From Impatiens glandulifera (taxonomy: Eukaryota > Streptophyta > Magnoliopsida > Ericales > Balsaminaceae), in NCBI RefSeq assembly GCF_907164915.1, contig NC_061867.1, positions 52,703,852 to 52,767,851 on the forward strand: a DNA stretch of 64,000 bases, given 5' to 3'. The notes under the pieces were generated by a model. It made no database searches, was not told the DNA's origin, and was given only the letters and a program-made list of their open reading frames with translations. The translations under genes were made by a program, and so were the position numbers. Positions 32,062 to 42,187 of the stretch are shown piece by piece. Positions within the stretch are counted from its first letter, which is position 1. Each line of letters opens with the position of its first letter.

Positions 32062-33434
32062 ATGGCTAACTCCAACAATGACAATATTGCTCTTCCTATT
32101 AGAGAAGAGGAAGAAGAAGAACAACATCGAGCATATGCCATCCAATTATTTAGCTTTCTCTCGCTTCCCATGACGATGAATGCAGCCATTGATCTCGATG
32201 TATTTGAGATTATAGCTAAGGCCGGTCATGGCGTGATGCTCTCCCCTTTAGAGATTGTATCTCGAATCCCTTGCAAGAACCCTATCGCCCACATCATGCT
32301 TGAAAGGCTGCTCAAGCTTCTCACTAGCTTCAATATCTTGACTTCCGTTACAACTAATGATGAGACACGATACGGGTTGGCCCCTGTAGCGAAATATTAA
32401 GTGAGGAACGGAGAAGGTGTTTCACTTGCACCATTAGTGACATTGTTTCTAGACAAGGTCTTTGTTGACAGCTGGTAAGAATTGTTTCTTCGAGTGATCT
32501 AAATATAAAAAAATTCATATATATTTACAACATATGTATATATACAAATGTAGGTTTCATTTGAAAAATGCTGTCGTGGAAGGAGGTGTAGCTTTTGATA
32601 GAGAAAATGGGACAAATGCATTCGATTATAGTGGCACTGACCCAAGGTTCAATGATTTGTTTAATCAAGGCATGAGGAACCACACAAAAACCGTGATGAA
32701 CGAGTTGCTACTTGCATATCGAGGCTTTCACAAAGACATGGAAAGCATGACACTTGTGGATGTGGGCGGCGGATTAGGCGCAACCCTCAACATCATTATT
32801 TCCATGTATCCCAAGATCAAGGGCATTAACTTTGACTTGCCTCACGTCATTCGTCATGCTCCTACTTATCCTGGTTATACACAACCTCTACTTATGCATG
32901 CATATTAACTGTTTATTCTATTATACTTAAGATTTAAATCCAATTATATATTTAATTAGGTGTGGAACACAAAGAAGGAAATATGTTTGAAAATGTCCCC
33001 AAGGCCGATGTCATTTTCATGAAGGTAAATTTAAACTTATTAATTTCTTATAATTCTTATGAACATTAATAAATCAATTCAACATGAATAGATTATTGGT
33101 TGAGTTTTGAGTTGTTCATATGATTTCTTTTGTGCAGTTCATACTCCATGATTGGAGCGATGAACATTGTTTGAAGTTACTCAAGAACTGTTACAAAGCG
33201 CTGCCTTCTAATGGAAAAATGGTAGTGGTTGAAGGTGTAGTTCCAGAAACGGTCAATAACAAATCAAATGGGAAGGGCATTTATCAAACTGATATGATCT
33301 TGCTAGCGATGTTTCCTGGAGGGAAGGAGCGAACCCATAAGGAATTTCACGTCCTAGCCACTCAAGCGGGCTTTGCTGGGATTAGAATTGCTTGCACTGC
33401 CTTTACCTACTCAATCATAGAAATTTATAAATAA
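32062..33434 (+). pseudogene. OMT-C: class II O-methyltransferase with one nonsense codon
   Basis: Exons are 32062-32474, 32554-32873, 32960-33024 and 33138-33434. Splice sites are intact, and the SAM loop LVDVGGGLG, catalytic ILHDW, VVEGVV and GGKERT are all present. The only clear lesion is TAA at 32398-32400, where OMT-D has TAT (APVAKY then stop). It truncates the protein at 112 residues, inside the N-terminal domain. Everything downstream is still in frame, so loss of function looks very recent. It could also be a sequencing error or a segregating null allele. Neighbour and near twin: OMT-D. Confidence 0.9.
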
Positions 33435-33439
33435 AATGG

Positions 33440-33780
33440 TGATGAAATCATCGGGTCTCTCCAACTAAGACTATATGCTTAAATAAGGGCTCCATGTCTT
33501 TGTTTTTTATGTTCAAGCTGCATTAATAGTATTTTTATATGCATGTCTATGTGTGACAATATTGTTATGTATTTTGTGATTTGTGAGTGCTAAATAAAGA
33601 GACCTTCCATGTTTGTAATTTTCATAAGTATTTTATGTTGTAATAAAATCATCATAAGTTGTTTTTATTTTGTGTTCATTCATCTATTTTTTTTTTCTAG
33701 TTACCTGATTCCACTTTATCTTGATAGAGATTTAATTTTCAAAGTTAACATCGAAAATGTTGGATTCATATGCCTAACAA
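33440..33780. other. 3' flank of OMT-C
   Basis: Collinear with 58280-58620. AATAAAGAGACCTTCCATG near 33592 may be the polyadenylation region. Confidence 0.5.
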
Positions 33781-33787
33781 GTATTCA

Positions 33788-34120
33788 CTGCAACAAAAAA
33801 AACTTCCGGTGACGCTTAAAAAAACTTCTCTCAACCCTTTTATGCGTCGCCAAAAATATCATCAACGCTTATTCTTTCTTCGCTAGAAGCAGGGTCGGCA
33901 CAAGTTACAACGACATTTATTTACGCGTCGAAAACATTAAATTAAGCGTCGCTAAAATCTATTTAATTTTCTAAATTTTGTTTTATATTTGATTCTTTTT
34001 AAATTTAAGAATCCTCAAAAATAACATTTAGAAAGTCGTTTTCTACTTATTATTGTTATTTTAAATAATAATAAAAGAAACATAAATTCTCTCATAAAAT
34101 CATATTATAGTAAAAAAAAA

Positions 34121-34171
<51 letters not shown>

Positions 34172-34180
34172 TAACCTATT
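33788..34180. mobile_element. Possible CACTA-like or MITE remnant
   Basis: CACTGCAACAAAAAAAACTT near 33788 resembles a CACTA-type terminus, and GCGTCGC motifs (GCGTCGCCAAAA, GCGTCGCTAAAA) recur at 33844 and 33950. No matching right end was found. An (AT)n run ends the region at 34132-34166. Confidence 0.35.
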
Positions 34181-34477
34181 ACAAATTTTTAATAATGATG
34201 TAAAAACAATTGAAGGACAAAATTATGTTTGTTTGATATGTGACCAACATGTATGTGGAAAGAGACACTGTGCTTTGCAATATATGGACAACATTACCAG
34301 TATGAGAGATAACCTGGAACCGAAAAATTAAATATTTTAGTTTGACTCAATGTTACAATCTAATCTATTCAAAAAAATATCTGTTGCATTAATTTTACCG
34401 GTTCCTCGGGCACAAGTCAATGCATATTCAACATTATTTTGAAAACTAAGAAAAACAATTTAATTTCTCTTTGGATT

Positions 34478-35401
34478 TTTAAGGTTCAATTTGTGAGATT
34501 TTCCTTGGCCACTTAAGTATTGATGCCATGAATAGTCTTTCCACCAATAGCAGCACAACAATCAACAATGTTTTCACCGGGGTATGGATTCACAATAAAA
34601 TTACTAAACCTATAATGCACTTCTAAAAGGCTCAAGATTTAAAACTCACACACATACTTGTCCAACTATCTTAACAACATGCATAAAGACAAAACTAATA
34701 GATTTTTGACCAGTTGAAAATGATCATTTCTTTGATAGATCATGTGTCAAGATCAAAGTATTCATTTCATTCATCATAGGTTTTAGTGTGTCAGATTGGA
34801 TATGTCATTCTTTATTCTAGTACATATATCAAAGGAAAAACAAAGTTCAAATGCTCATTGAAATAAACAGCGAAGATAAAAATTACTATCTTTTATATAG
34901 TGCTAATTCTTTTTGTTTTTTCCACATAAGTTTATAGTGTACCGAATAAAAAAGACGAGGATAAGACTAATTGGCTCAAGAATTGAGATAATAACTTTAG
35001 AAGAACGATATGACACTACACTTATTCATCATCATTGTTCAATATCTCAATCGATTACCTTTCATTCTATTTAAACTACTATTCTAATCAACTATACTAA
35101 CTTCATATCATCATATTAACTACTATTAATACTAACTAAACTATTAGTTATCTAACTACGTTGACATAACCCACTAACGTGATAGTTTTTATTTTGTGGG
35201 ATTCACAATAAAAGAATTAAATAAAATACCAAACATTAAAGTAAATTTTATTTTTAAAGTGAACATTGTGGAGGGGAAGCTGGTAAAATTAGTTATTCTT
35301 TTAACCTTGAAAGTTCAATTGAGTGAGAATTCAGAATAACCTACGCTCTCATCATGGACAGAGCAAAAACATTCTCTAAACAATCCAGCTTGCTTAACGG
35401 T
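34478..35401 (-). pseudogene. Fragment of a NOL1/NOP2/Sun (NSUN/RsmB-type) RNA cytosine-5 methyltransferase gene
   Basis: Two decayed exons read on the minus strand. 35401-35341 encodes TVKQAGLFRECFCSVHDESV, matching the family's conserved QAGL..G.C.VQDESAG block, with AG before it and GT after it. 34609-34478 continues with a GLV..IVNPYPGENIVDCC block and AAIGGKT, the SAM-binding motif normally PGE.I.D.CAAPGGKT, followed by FMASILK in a shifted frame. At least two frameshifts and a stop are present, and Pro is Ile in the motif. The intron phase agrees across the two exons. These proteins methylate rRNA or tRNA cytosine. Only this piece is recognisable, so it is a captured or leftover gene fragment with no function expected. 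Confidence 0.82.
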
Positions 35402-35409
35402 CTGATAGA

Positions 35410-36125
35410 TAAAGGTTGGTAATTATGAAATTTCTCAATAAAGTAACGTAGAGAAAACTAGAAACAACTCTATTTTTCTTTTATTTTTATCAGTATTATT
35501 TTTTTTTCAAACAAAATCCGACAGATGAAGAGAATTTGTTTTCCTTGAAAATCATTTCCCTCCATTTGAACATGCAAGTTTCTCAGTATATTACAGTATG
35601 ATATGTGAAATAATTGCTTTGAAGAAATAACGAAGTTATCCGATGTCAACACACGAGAAGAAGAAGATGAATGATAAAAAGAATCCAAATTTAAGAGAGA
35701 AATAAAAAAACTTCGTTGTTGTGTTAATTATTCTGCTAAAAACGAAAAGTCTAATATGTGTACCAAGAAAGATAATTAATCTTAGTACTTATAATTTATC
35801 TTGATCTACTCATCAAAACTCTATTGTTCTAAGTAGTTTCATTTTGTTAACTTTTGGCCATTTTTGTCTTGGATTGGTCAACAATCAAATGTCGAATTTA
35901 GAATTATTGTTAGGATGAGTTTAAAATGTTTTTGGAATAGGCTTAAAAATAATTTTAAAAAACTAAATAAATATTCCATAAAATGAAAAACTAAGCATTT
36001 GTATAGGCCGGACCTCTGTAAGCTGCTACTATTAATTATTTACTTAATTAATATAAATATTATAAATTAATTAATTCTTTAGGCTCCAAAATTGCCCCAA
36101 AATATTTAATTGAGTCGGGCTTCCC
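35410..36125. other. Non-coding flank
   Basis: 35470-35688 has a minus-strand open frame with no recognisable domain. 35890-36015 resembles the 2786-3021 insertion family. Nothing else is seen. Confidence 0.4.
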
Positions 36126-36130
36126 ATTTT

Positions 36131-36293
36131 TGATAGAGATTAATCCCATGGTTATTATTGATAAACAATGTTACAATATATACTAGTCAAAAGACTCTTA
36201 ATAAGGTAAACCACTAATCTAGGAATCTAAACAAGGTAACCCACTAATCTAGGAATCTAAACAAGGTAACAAGATATATACAATATACTAATA
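36131..36293 (-). repeat. 3' LTR of the young Copia element
   Basis: It contains a perfect 30-bp direct repeat (36211-36240 and 36241-36270, beginning CCACTAATCTAGG), also present in the other LTR. Confidence 0.95.
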
Positions 36294-39200
36294 CACCCCC
36301 GCAGTCGAAACGGGAGATTCTCGGACGCTGAGACTGTCTCTGAAATCTTCAAATAGTATGCGCGGAAGTCCTTTGGTGAATATGTCAGCGATTTGAAAAC
36401 GAGAAGGCATATGAAGAATGCGAACTTTACCTCTATCTACTTTTTCCCTTACAAAGTGTATGTCCATTTCGATGTGTTTGGTACGTTGATGTTGGACCGG
36501 ATTTTGGGAGAGATAAATCGCACTTATGTTGTCGCAGTAGACCAGTGTGGCTTTGTCCAATGAGATACGAAGTTCTAACAATAAATTGCGAAGCCAACAG
36601 GATTCGGAGACAACATTGGCAACTCCTCTATATTCAGCTTCAGCACTAGAACGAGAAAGTGTGGATTGCCGTTTTGACGACCAAGACAGAAGATTATCGC
36701 CTAGGAAGACGCAATAGCCAGATGTAGAGCGACGGGTATCTGGACATCCTCCCCAGTCTGCATCAGTATATGAAACGAGTGTAGACAGTGAGGATTTGTA
36801 AAGATGAAGGCCATAGTGCTTTGTACCCTGTAAGTATCGAATGATTCTGTGTAAGGCAGCCAAGTGAGCCTCTTTCGGATCATGCATGTGGAGGCAAATT
36901 TGCTGGACTGCATATGAAATATCAGGACGTGTGAAAGTAAGATACTGTAGTGCTCCGGCTAAACTTCTGTAATGAGTGGGGTCAGAGACTGGTGGACTAG
37001 TTGATTTTCCAAGTTTGCCATTTGTATCGACCGGCGTTTGTGTTGATTTGCAAGTAGACATTCCAGCACGATCAATAATTTCTTCAGCATATTTCTTCTG
37101 ACTAAGACAAAGTCCATCCTTAGTATACGATACAGCAACTCCCAAGAAATAGCTTAATTTACCTAAATCCTTCATAGCAAATTCTGCGCCTAAGCTTTTC
37201 ATGAGAGTCTGACGTAACTGATCAGACGAAGCCGTAATGATAATGTCATCAACATACAAGAGTAGATAGGCAATTTCGGACCCATGTTGATAGATAAAAA
37301 GCGAATGATCAGTCGTGCTGTGTGTAAAACCGATTGTAGAGACAAAATCTGCAAACCTTTGATACCAAGCACGAGGAGCTTGTTTTAAGCCGTATAAAGA
37401 TTTGCGCAATAAACAAACATGGTCGGGAAAGATTTTGTCTCTAAAACCGAAAGGCTGATGCATGTAAACTGTTTCGTTGAGATTACCATGTAAAAATGCA
37501 TTCTTGACGTCCATTTGGTGAATGGACCAAGACTTCGATAAAGCAATGCTCAGAACAGTTCGTATGGTGGCTGGTTTGACAACAGGACTAAAGGTTTCTT
37601 CACAATTGATTCCAATCTGCTGAGACCTGCCATCACCAACAAGACGGGCTTTATGCCTCTCAAAAGAGCCGTCAGAGTTAGTTTTATGCTTAAAAATCCA
37701 CATGCATCGTATAATATCAACACCCTGAGGACGCGGAACCAAGTCCCAAGTCTTATTACTAATTAAAGCGTTAAACTCATCGTCCATGGCGGCTTTCCAA
37801 TTCGGGTCTGATAAAGCTAACTTTGGGTTTTTGGGAATAGGCGATGGAGATGTGAGTGTGTTTAGATTGAAAATGCGTTTTGGACAGACAATCCCATCCA
37901 TTGCGCGGGTTCGTATTGTCCGTGTTGGATTGATGATGGTTGGTGAATGATTTGGACGGTTTGGTCTTGTGGACGGGCTGGTCGTGTTTGGGTTTGGGCC
38001 TGGTGAAGTGGTGATGGGTGATGGTGGGTTTGGTGGAGTGTGTTGAGTTGATAATGGGCTCGGTAATGGAGTGTTGTTTGGTGGGGAAATGGACTCGGTG
38101 ATGGGCGGGGTTTGGATGTGTATTGGGATGGTTATTGGTTCAGATTGAGATGGGTGAGTTGAGTTTGGGTTTTGGACAAGAGAAAAGGGAAATTTTGTTT
38201 CGTCAAAAATGACGTGACGAGAGATGATAAATCTTTTTGAGGCTGGGTCGTAGCATTTGTAGCCGCGATGATTAGAGGGGTATCCTAAAAAGACACAAGG
38301 GGTAGAGCGTTTATGAAGTTTGTGAATAGTGGTTGGAGGAAGAAGAGGATAGCAAAGACAACCGAAAATTTTTAGGTGAGAGTAAGAAGGAGTTCGGTTA
38401 TATAGAAGTTGAGTGGGTGAGAAATTTCGAATTTGTTTATTTGGAAGAATATTTAGGAGATAAGTGGTCATTTCGAGGGCGTGATGCCAAAAATTTAACG
38501 GGAGAGAAGCATGAGTAAGCAATGTTCGAATCATGTTATTTATGGTGCGTATTTTTCTTTCTGCTTTACCATTTTGAGGAGAAGTATAGGGGCAAGAGAG
38601 GCGAAATTGTAGACCATTTTTGTCACAAAATGTACGAAATTGACTGTTGTTATATTCAGTTCCGTTGTCACATTGGATTGTTTTAATGGGCTTTTGAAAT
38701 TGTGTTTGAATTTGATTTTGAAGTGTAGAGAAGACGGAGAATACTTGGGATTTGTTTCCAATTGGAAAAGTCCAAAGGAAATTTGTGTAATCATCAAGAA
38801 ACAGAATATAGTATTTATGTCCATTTGTACTTAGCACAGGCGACGTCCACAAATCACTATGAATAATATCGAATGGGGAAGTAGTATAAGAGACAGAATT
38901 GGTAAATGGTAACTTAACTTGTTTACCAAAGATGCAAGACTCACAGAGTTTAGACCCTAAAACGGGCTTACAAGAAATAGAATTTGATTTATTGAGAGAA
39001 TGCAAAATATCGACACCGGGGTGTCCTAATCTATTATGCCATAAATTTGACGAAATTGCAGTAAACGAAGAATTAGTTGGGGGTTTTTGGCTTTGGCTCG
39101 ACAGAGAGAGTGGGTAGAGATCCCCCGAGCTATTGTTCCTCATGATAACCTTCCCCGTCTGGAAATCCTTTACAGAAAAACCAAGTGAGTCAAATTCTAC

Positions 39201-40673
39201 AGAGACGTTGTTATCACGAGTAAACCGACGAATAGATATAAGATTTTTAATGAGTTTGGGAGCATGTAGAACATTGTTCAGAAGTAAGGGTGGTAAGGGT
39301 GGTTTTAAGTTAGTTTTACCAATACCGCGAATCGGGATTTCCTGTCCACTCCCAACAATGATATTTTTAACACAATTTAAATTAGAATAAGGCGAGAGAC
39401 TACCTGAGTTGGGTGTCATGTGTGAAGTTGCTCCCGAATCCATGTACCAAGTATCGTCAGGCGGAGTAAGGGATAAAGTGTGCATCGCCTGATTGATATC
39501 GGTTGCAACGTAACTTTGGGGCTGCTGCTGGCTCGTCTCAGCCATGTAGGCCTGCTGTGGCCGAGAACCGAGTACGCCTGCTCCTGCTGTCCGAGTGTGT
39601 TGCTGCTGATAGCCAGAACCGCGCCAGGAGGCGCCTTGTTGCTGTTGACCAGATGCGTGCCAGGGGGCGCTTTGCTGCTGCGGCCAGATCTGTTGTGTCG
39701 GGTAGGGACAAGGGGGTGCTGTCCAGCCCGCAGGCGCCCACTGTGCCCATTGCTGTTGGCCAGGAGGTGCCCAGAATTGCTGCTGCTGGTGGTATGTGCG
39801 GCTGGTGTTGCGACCGCGTCCTCTGCCGCGCTGGCTGCGTCCTCGGCCCTGGCCGGCCTGTTCCTGCGCGCTAGAGGTGCCCTGCTGCTGCTGCTGGCCG
39901 GTAGCACGGGCTGATTGGCTAGAGTTGTTTCCGCGGCCTTGGCTACGATCGTCCGAGGCAATAAAAGAGGTGTTTGTGTGGACGAATTCATCCTTCCTTG
40001 TTTCAACAAGGAGCAAATCAGATCTAGCATCGTAGAAAGATGGGAGAGGCTTCTTTTGACCTATTATGGTGGCGATTGTTTCGTAGTTTTCATTCAAACC
40101 CCCAAGTAGACGCAACACCAGTCGATTTTCAGAAACGGGGCAATCAACATTAGCAAGTTGATCCGCAATCATCTTCAATTCAGTGCAATAAGCACTCATG
40201 TTTGGGAAATCATTGAGACGAATTTGAGAAAACCTATTTTCAAGATACATAGCGCGAGAACCTGTGTTATCTTGAAATATATTCGCTAAACGTTCCCAAG
40301 CCTGAGCAGCCGTCATACCAGGTTTTTGGATCGTGTTTAGTAGATCCTTGGATATTGTTCCAAATATCCATTGCTTGACAAGGGCGTCAAGGCGTTTCCA
40401 CAGAAGAGAGTCGGTCTCGGAAGATGTTGAAGGTGTTTCGGAGGCGTTGGGAGTTTTTGGTTTGAGATGTTCGTAAACATTGTGAATCAAGCAGTGGTTT
40501 TCGAGAAGGTCTGCCCAAGAGAGATATTCCTCGCTACCCATCTCTAGGGTGATAGGAATTATGGAGCGGAGATTGTTAACAGAGAAAGCAGAGTGGTATT
40601 GAGAAACAGACATGGTGGTGGGCGTCTGACTTTGATTGGAGGAGGAGTCTGAATTAGTAGGTGGGACAGACAT
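36288..40673 (-). CDS. Copia gag-pol polyprotein, 1461 residues, intact
   Basis: Gag covers roughly residues 1-300 with the UBN2-type fold (LWKRLDALVKQWIFG, AQAWERLANIF). Residues 250-370 are rich in Gln, Gly, Arg and Trp, with RGRGRGR, and no CCHC zinc knuckle is visible. The protease motif is DSGATSH at 412-418. The integrase zinc finger uses H546, H551, C577 and C580. The integrase triad D607, D669 and E705 has the expected 35-residue last spacing. Reverse transcriptase has MDVKNAFLHG and YVDD at 1140-1143. RNase H has YTDADWGG and SSAEAEYRG. All catalytic residues I can check are present. The start codon lies 87 bp inside the 5' LTR edge. Confidence 0.97.
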   Translation of the reverse strand: MSVPPTNSDSSSNQSQTPTTMSVSQYHSAFSVNNLRSIIPITLEMGSEEYLSWADLLENHCLIHNVYEHLKPKTPNASETPSTSSETDSLLWKRLDALVKQWIFGTISKDLLNTIQKPGMTAAQAWERLANIFQDNTGSRAMYLENRFSQIRLNDFPNMSAYCTELKMIADQLANVDCPVSENRLVLRLLGGLNENYETIATIIGQKKPLPSFYDARSDLLLVETRKDEFVHTNTSFIASDDRSQGRGNNSSQSARATGQQQQQGTSSAQEQAGQGRGRSQRGRGRGRNTSRTYHQQQQFWAPPGQQQWAQWAPAGWTAPPCPYPTQQIWPQQQSAPWHASGQQQQGASWRGSGYQQQHTRTAGAGVLGSRPQQAYMAETSQQQPQSYVATDINQAMHTLSLTPPDDTWYMDSGATSHMTPNSGSLSPYSNLNCVKNIIVGSGQEIPIRGIGKTNLKPPLPPLLLNNVLHAPKLIKNLISIRRFTRDNNVSVEFDSLGFSVKDFQTGKVIMRNNSSGDLYPLSLSSQSQKPPTNSSFTAISSNLWHNRLGHPGVDILHSLNKSNSISCKPVLGSKLCESCIFGKQVKLPFTNSVSYTTSPFDIIHSDLWTSPVLSTNGHKYYILFLDDYTNFLWTFPIGNKSQVFSVFSTLQNQIQTQFQKPIKTIQCDNGTEYNNSQFRTFCDKNGLQFRLSCPYTSPQNGKAERKIRTINNMIRTLLTHASLPLNFWHHALEMTTYLLNILPNKQIRNFSPTQLLYNRTPSYSHLKIFGCLCYPLLPPTTIHKLHKRSTPCVFLGYPSNHRGYKCYDPASKRFIISRHVIFDETKFPFSLVQNPNSTHPSQSEPITIPIHIQTPPITESISPPNNTPLPSPLSTQHTPPNPPSPITTSPGPNPNTTSPSTRPNRPNHSPTIINPTRTIRTRAMDGIVCPKRIFNLNTLTSPSPIPKNPKLALSDPNWKAAMDDEFNALISNKTWDLVPRPQGVDIIRCMWIFKHKTNSDGSFERHKARLVGDGRSQQIGINCEETFSPVVKPATIRTVLSIALSKSWSIHQMDVKNAFLHGNLNETVYMHQPFGFRDKIFPDHVCLLRKSLYGLKQAPRAWYQRFADFVSTIGFTHSTTDHSLFIYQHGSEIAYLLLYVDDIIITASSDQLRQTLMKSLGAEFAMKDLGKLSYFLGVAVSYTKDGLCLSQKKYAEEIIDRAGMSTCKSTQTPVDTNGKLGKSTSPPVSDPTHYRSLAGALQYLTFTRPDISYAVQQICLHMHDPKEAHLAALHRIIRYLQGTKHYGLHLYKSSLSTLVSYTDADWGGCPDTRRSTSGYCVFLGDNLLSWSSKRQSTLSRSSAEAEYRGVANVVSESCWLRNLLLELRISLDKATLVYCDNISAIYLSQNPVQHQRTKHIEMDIHFVREKVDRGKVRILHMPSRFQIADIFTKGLPRILFEDFRDSLSVRESPVSTAGVY

Positions 40674-40750
40674 TAGAAGTTTGTGCGTGAGGCAGCAAGG
40701 TGGGAGGAAGAGAAAAAAAATTTGATTGATGATCTTGAGAGGATCTTTAC

Positions 40751-40760
40751 TCTGATACCA
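40751..40760 (-). other. Primer-binding site, tRNA-iMet
   Basis: The sense strand TGGTATCAGA abuts the 5' LTR directly. Confidence 0.9.
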
Positions 40761-40923
40761 TGATAGAGATTAATCCCATGGTTATTATTGATAAACAATG
40801 TTACAATATATACTAGTCAAAAGACTCTTAATAAGGTAAACCACTAATCTAGGAATCTAAACAAGGTAACCCACTAATCTAGGAATCTAAACAAGGTAAC
40901 AAGATATATACAATATACTAATA
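40761..40923 (-). repeat. 5' LTR of the young Copia element
   Basis: No difference from 36131-36293 is visible. It is followed by the target duplication ATTTT. Confidence 0.95.
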
Positions 40924-41031
40924 ATTTTCAAGGGAGACCTTCATATCAGACTGCCAGAAAGGAGGCAAGATATGCATTTACATAGCCCAAATCTTTCTGA
41001 ACCCCAAAATTGTCATACAAATATAATACTA

Positions 41032-41238
41032 ATCCCCTCTTCTAGCCTAGTGGCAATAAGAGGTGGATATCTCCCAGGCCTCCATGAGGTCCTGGGTTCG
41101 AGCCCGTCAGGCGGCAAGTTCTGCGCCTGGTTAATTGATTAAGTATGTTTGCGGGCTATGTACTTAACCCGCGGGGATTAGTCGCACTCCATAGAAGCAG
41201 CGGAACCCAGCGTTCTAAAAAAAATAAATTAAAAAAAT
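41032..41238 (+). mobile_element. tRNA-derived SINE, complete
   Basis: The head has a pol III A box (TAGCCTAGTGGCAATAAGAG) and a B box (GGTTCGAGCCC), then a body with CAGGCGGCAAGTTCTGCGCC and TGTTTGCGGGCTATGTACTT, and an A-rich tail. AAATATAATACTA occurs at 41019-41031 and 41239-41251 as a 13-bp target duplication. A second copy is at 43869-44090. Confidence 0.88.
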
Positions 41239-41251
41239 AAATATAATACTA

Positions 41252-41650
41252 TTAATTATTTAATTTATATATAATGAATTATTAATGTCTAAAACTACTG
41301 CGAATTGTTTATTGAGAAATGATTGAAAGAGTGAATATGAGAGGAAATTATCGTGGTACAGTTTAATTGGTCGAAAAATTAATAAAATTTATCTCATTTC
41401 TTTCTCTCCTCAACCTTTATTTTATTTTCAATCAGTGATATAGTGACACATCGTTCCCTCCCCTATCACTTCTCTTATTTATTTGAATTGAGTTTTCTAT
41501 TTTTCAGGTCCGGCTCAGAGAACATCAGCGCAGTCCTAGTGTAAATTCGTATATGACTTATATGTACACCTCTATTTATCATCTTCACGGGATTGTGACT
41601 TAAAAAAAAATTTATTATTTTTTAAAAGTAAATAAAATTTAATTCAACAA
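41252..41650. other. Intergenic DNA
   Basis: No gene is seen. 41505-41545 (CAGGTCCGGCTCAGAGAAC) resembles a dispersed repeat also glimpsed near 26650 and 63935. Confidence 0.4.
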
Positions 41651-42187
41651 ATACTTACCAATGTAATCATTAAGCAAACACATCTTGGGTTTTAAATACA
41701 TTATTCAAATGAAAATCTTATTCAAACTCATAATTCTTATTCTCGTGCATTATTTATGTACCTTGTTATTTATTAGTTAAAGAACACATGCATGTATACA
41801 AGTCAAAACTTGACATGACATAGCATGTACTTTCCAACATTAAAGTTGTCCCCATATGAATAATTTCTCAATTTTTAAAATTATGTATTTTTTGAAGGAA
41901 AATTTATAAACATAATATCCCAATAAGGAGACTCGTGACTTAGTGACAATAAATGTCCTTAAAGCGAGTTTTCATATCCGGACATCTCACCACCATAAGA
42001 ATTTAATTTATTTATAAAATTAACGTGTCAGATGAATGTTAAAAGAAATATATATTTTTTACAAATTTCGCAGCCTGATTGGAAAACCAATTAATAGATA
42101 TGGTTGTCAATAAGATTATTTGTACGTATAGGTGAATGCGTTCAAATCTTGAAAGAAAATAAAATTGACTGCCCCTTAATAATGATT

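Larger units (their letters stand above)
30912..33700 (+). repeat. OMT-C duplication block
   Basis: This block, with promoter, gene and 3' flank, is collinear with 55270-58600. The exon-1 proteins differ at only three of the first 112 residues. Differences between blocks are the Tourist MITE here, and two LINE-type insertions (55559-55803, 56034-56385) in the other block. Confidence 0.9.
36131..40923 (-). mobile_element. Intact, very young Ty1/Copia element (Ale/Retrofit-like)
   Basis: Two 163-bp LTRs (36131-36293, 40761-40923) read identical by eye and are flanked by ATTTT (36126-36130, 40924-40928). The sense strand is minus. A TGGTATCAGA primer site for tRNA-iMet touches the 5' LTR, and a GCGGGGGTG polypurine tract touches the 3' LTR. 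One uninterrupted 1461-residue gag-pol fills the interior. Short LTRs and a single compact frame suit the Ale/Retrofit lineage. On the sense strand the LTR begins TATTAG, not TG. Identical LTRs and an intact frame indicate a recent and possibly mobile copy. Confidence 0.95.

Noticed and set aside
39416..40035. Long overlapping frames on both strands, rich in Ala/Arg/Ser/Leu
   Set aside because: Shadows of the Gln/Gly-rich gag region of the young Copia. The 1461-residue frame is clearly the real one.
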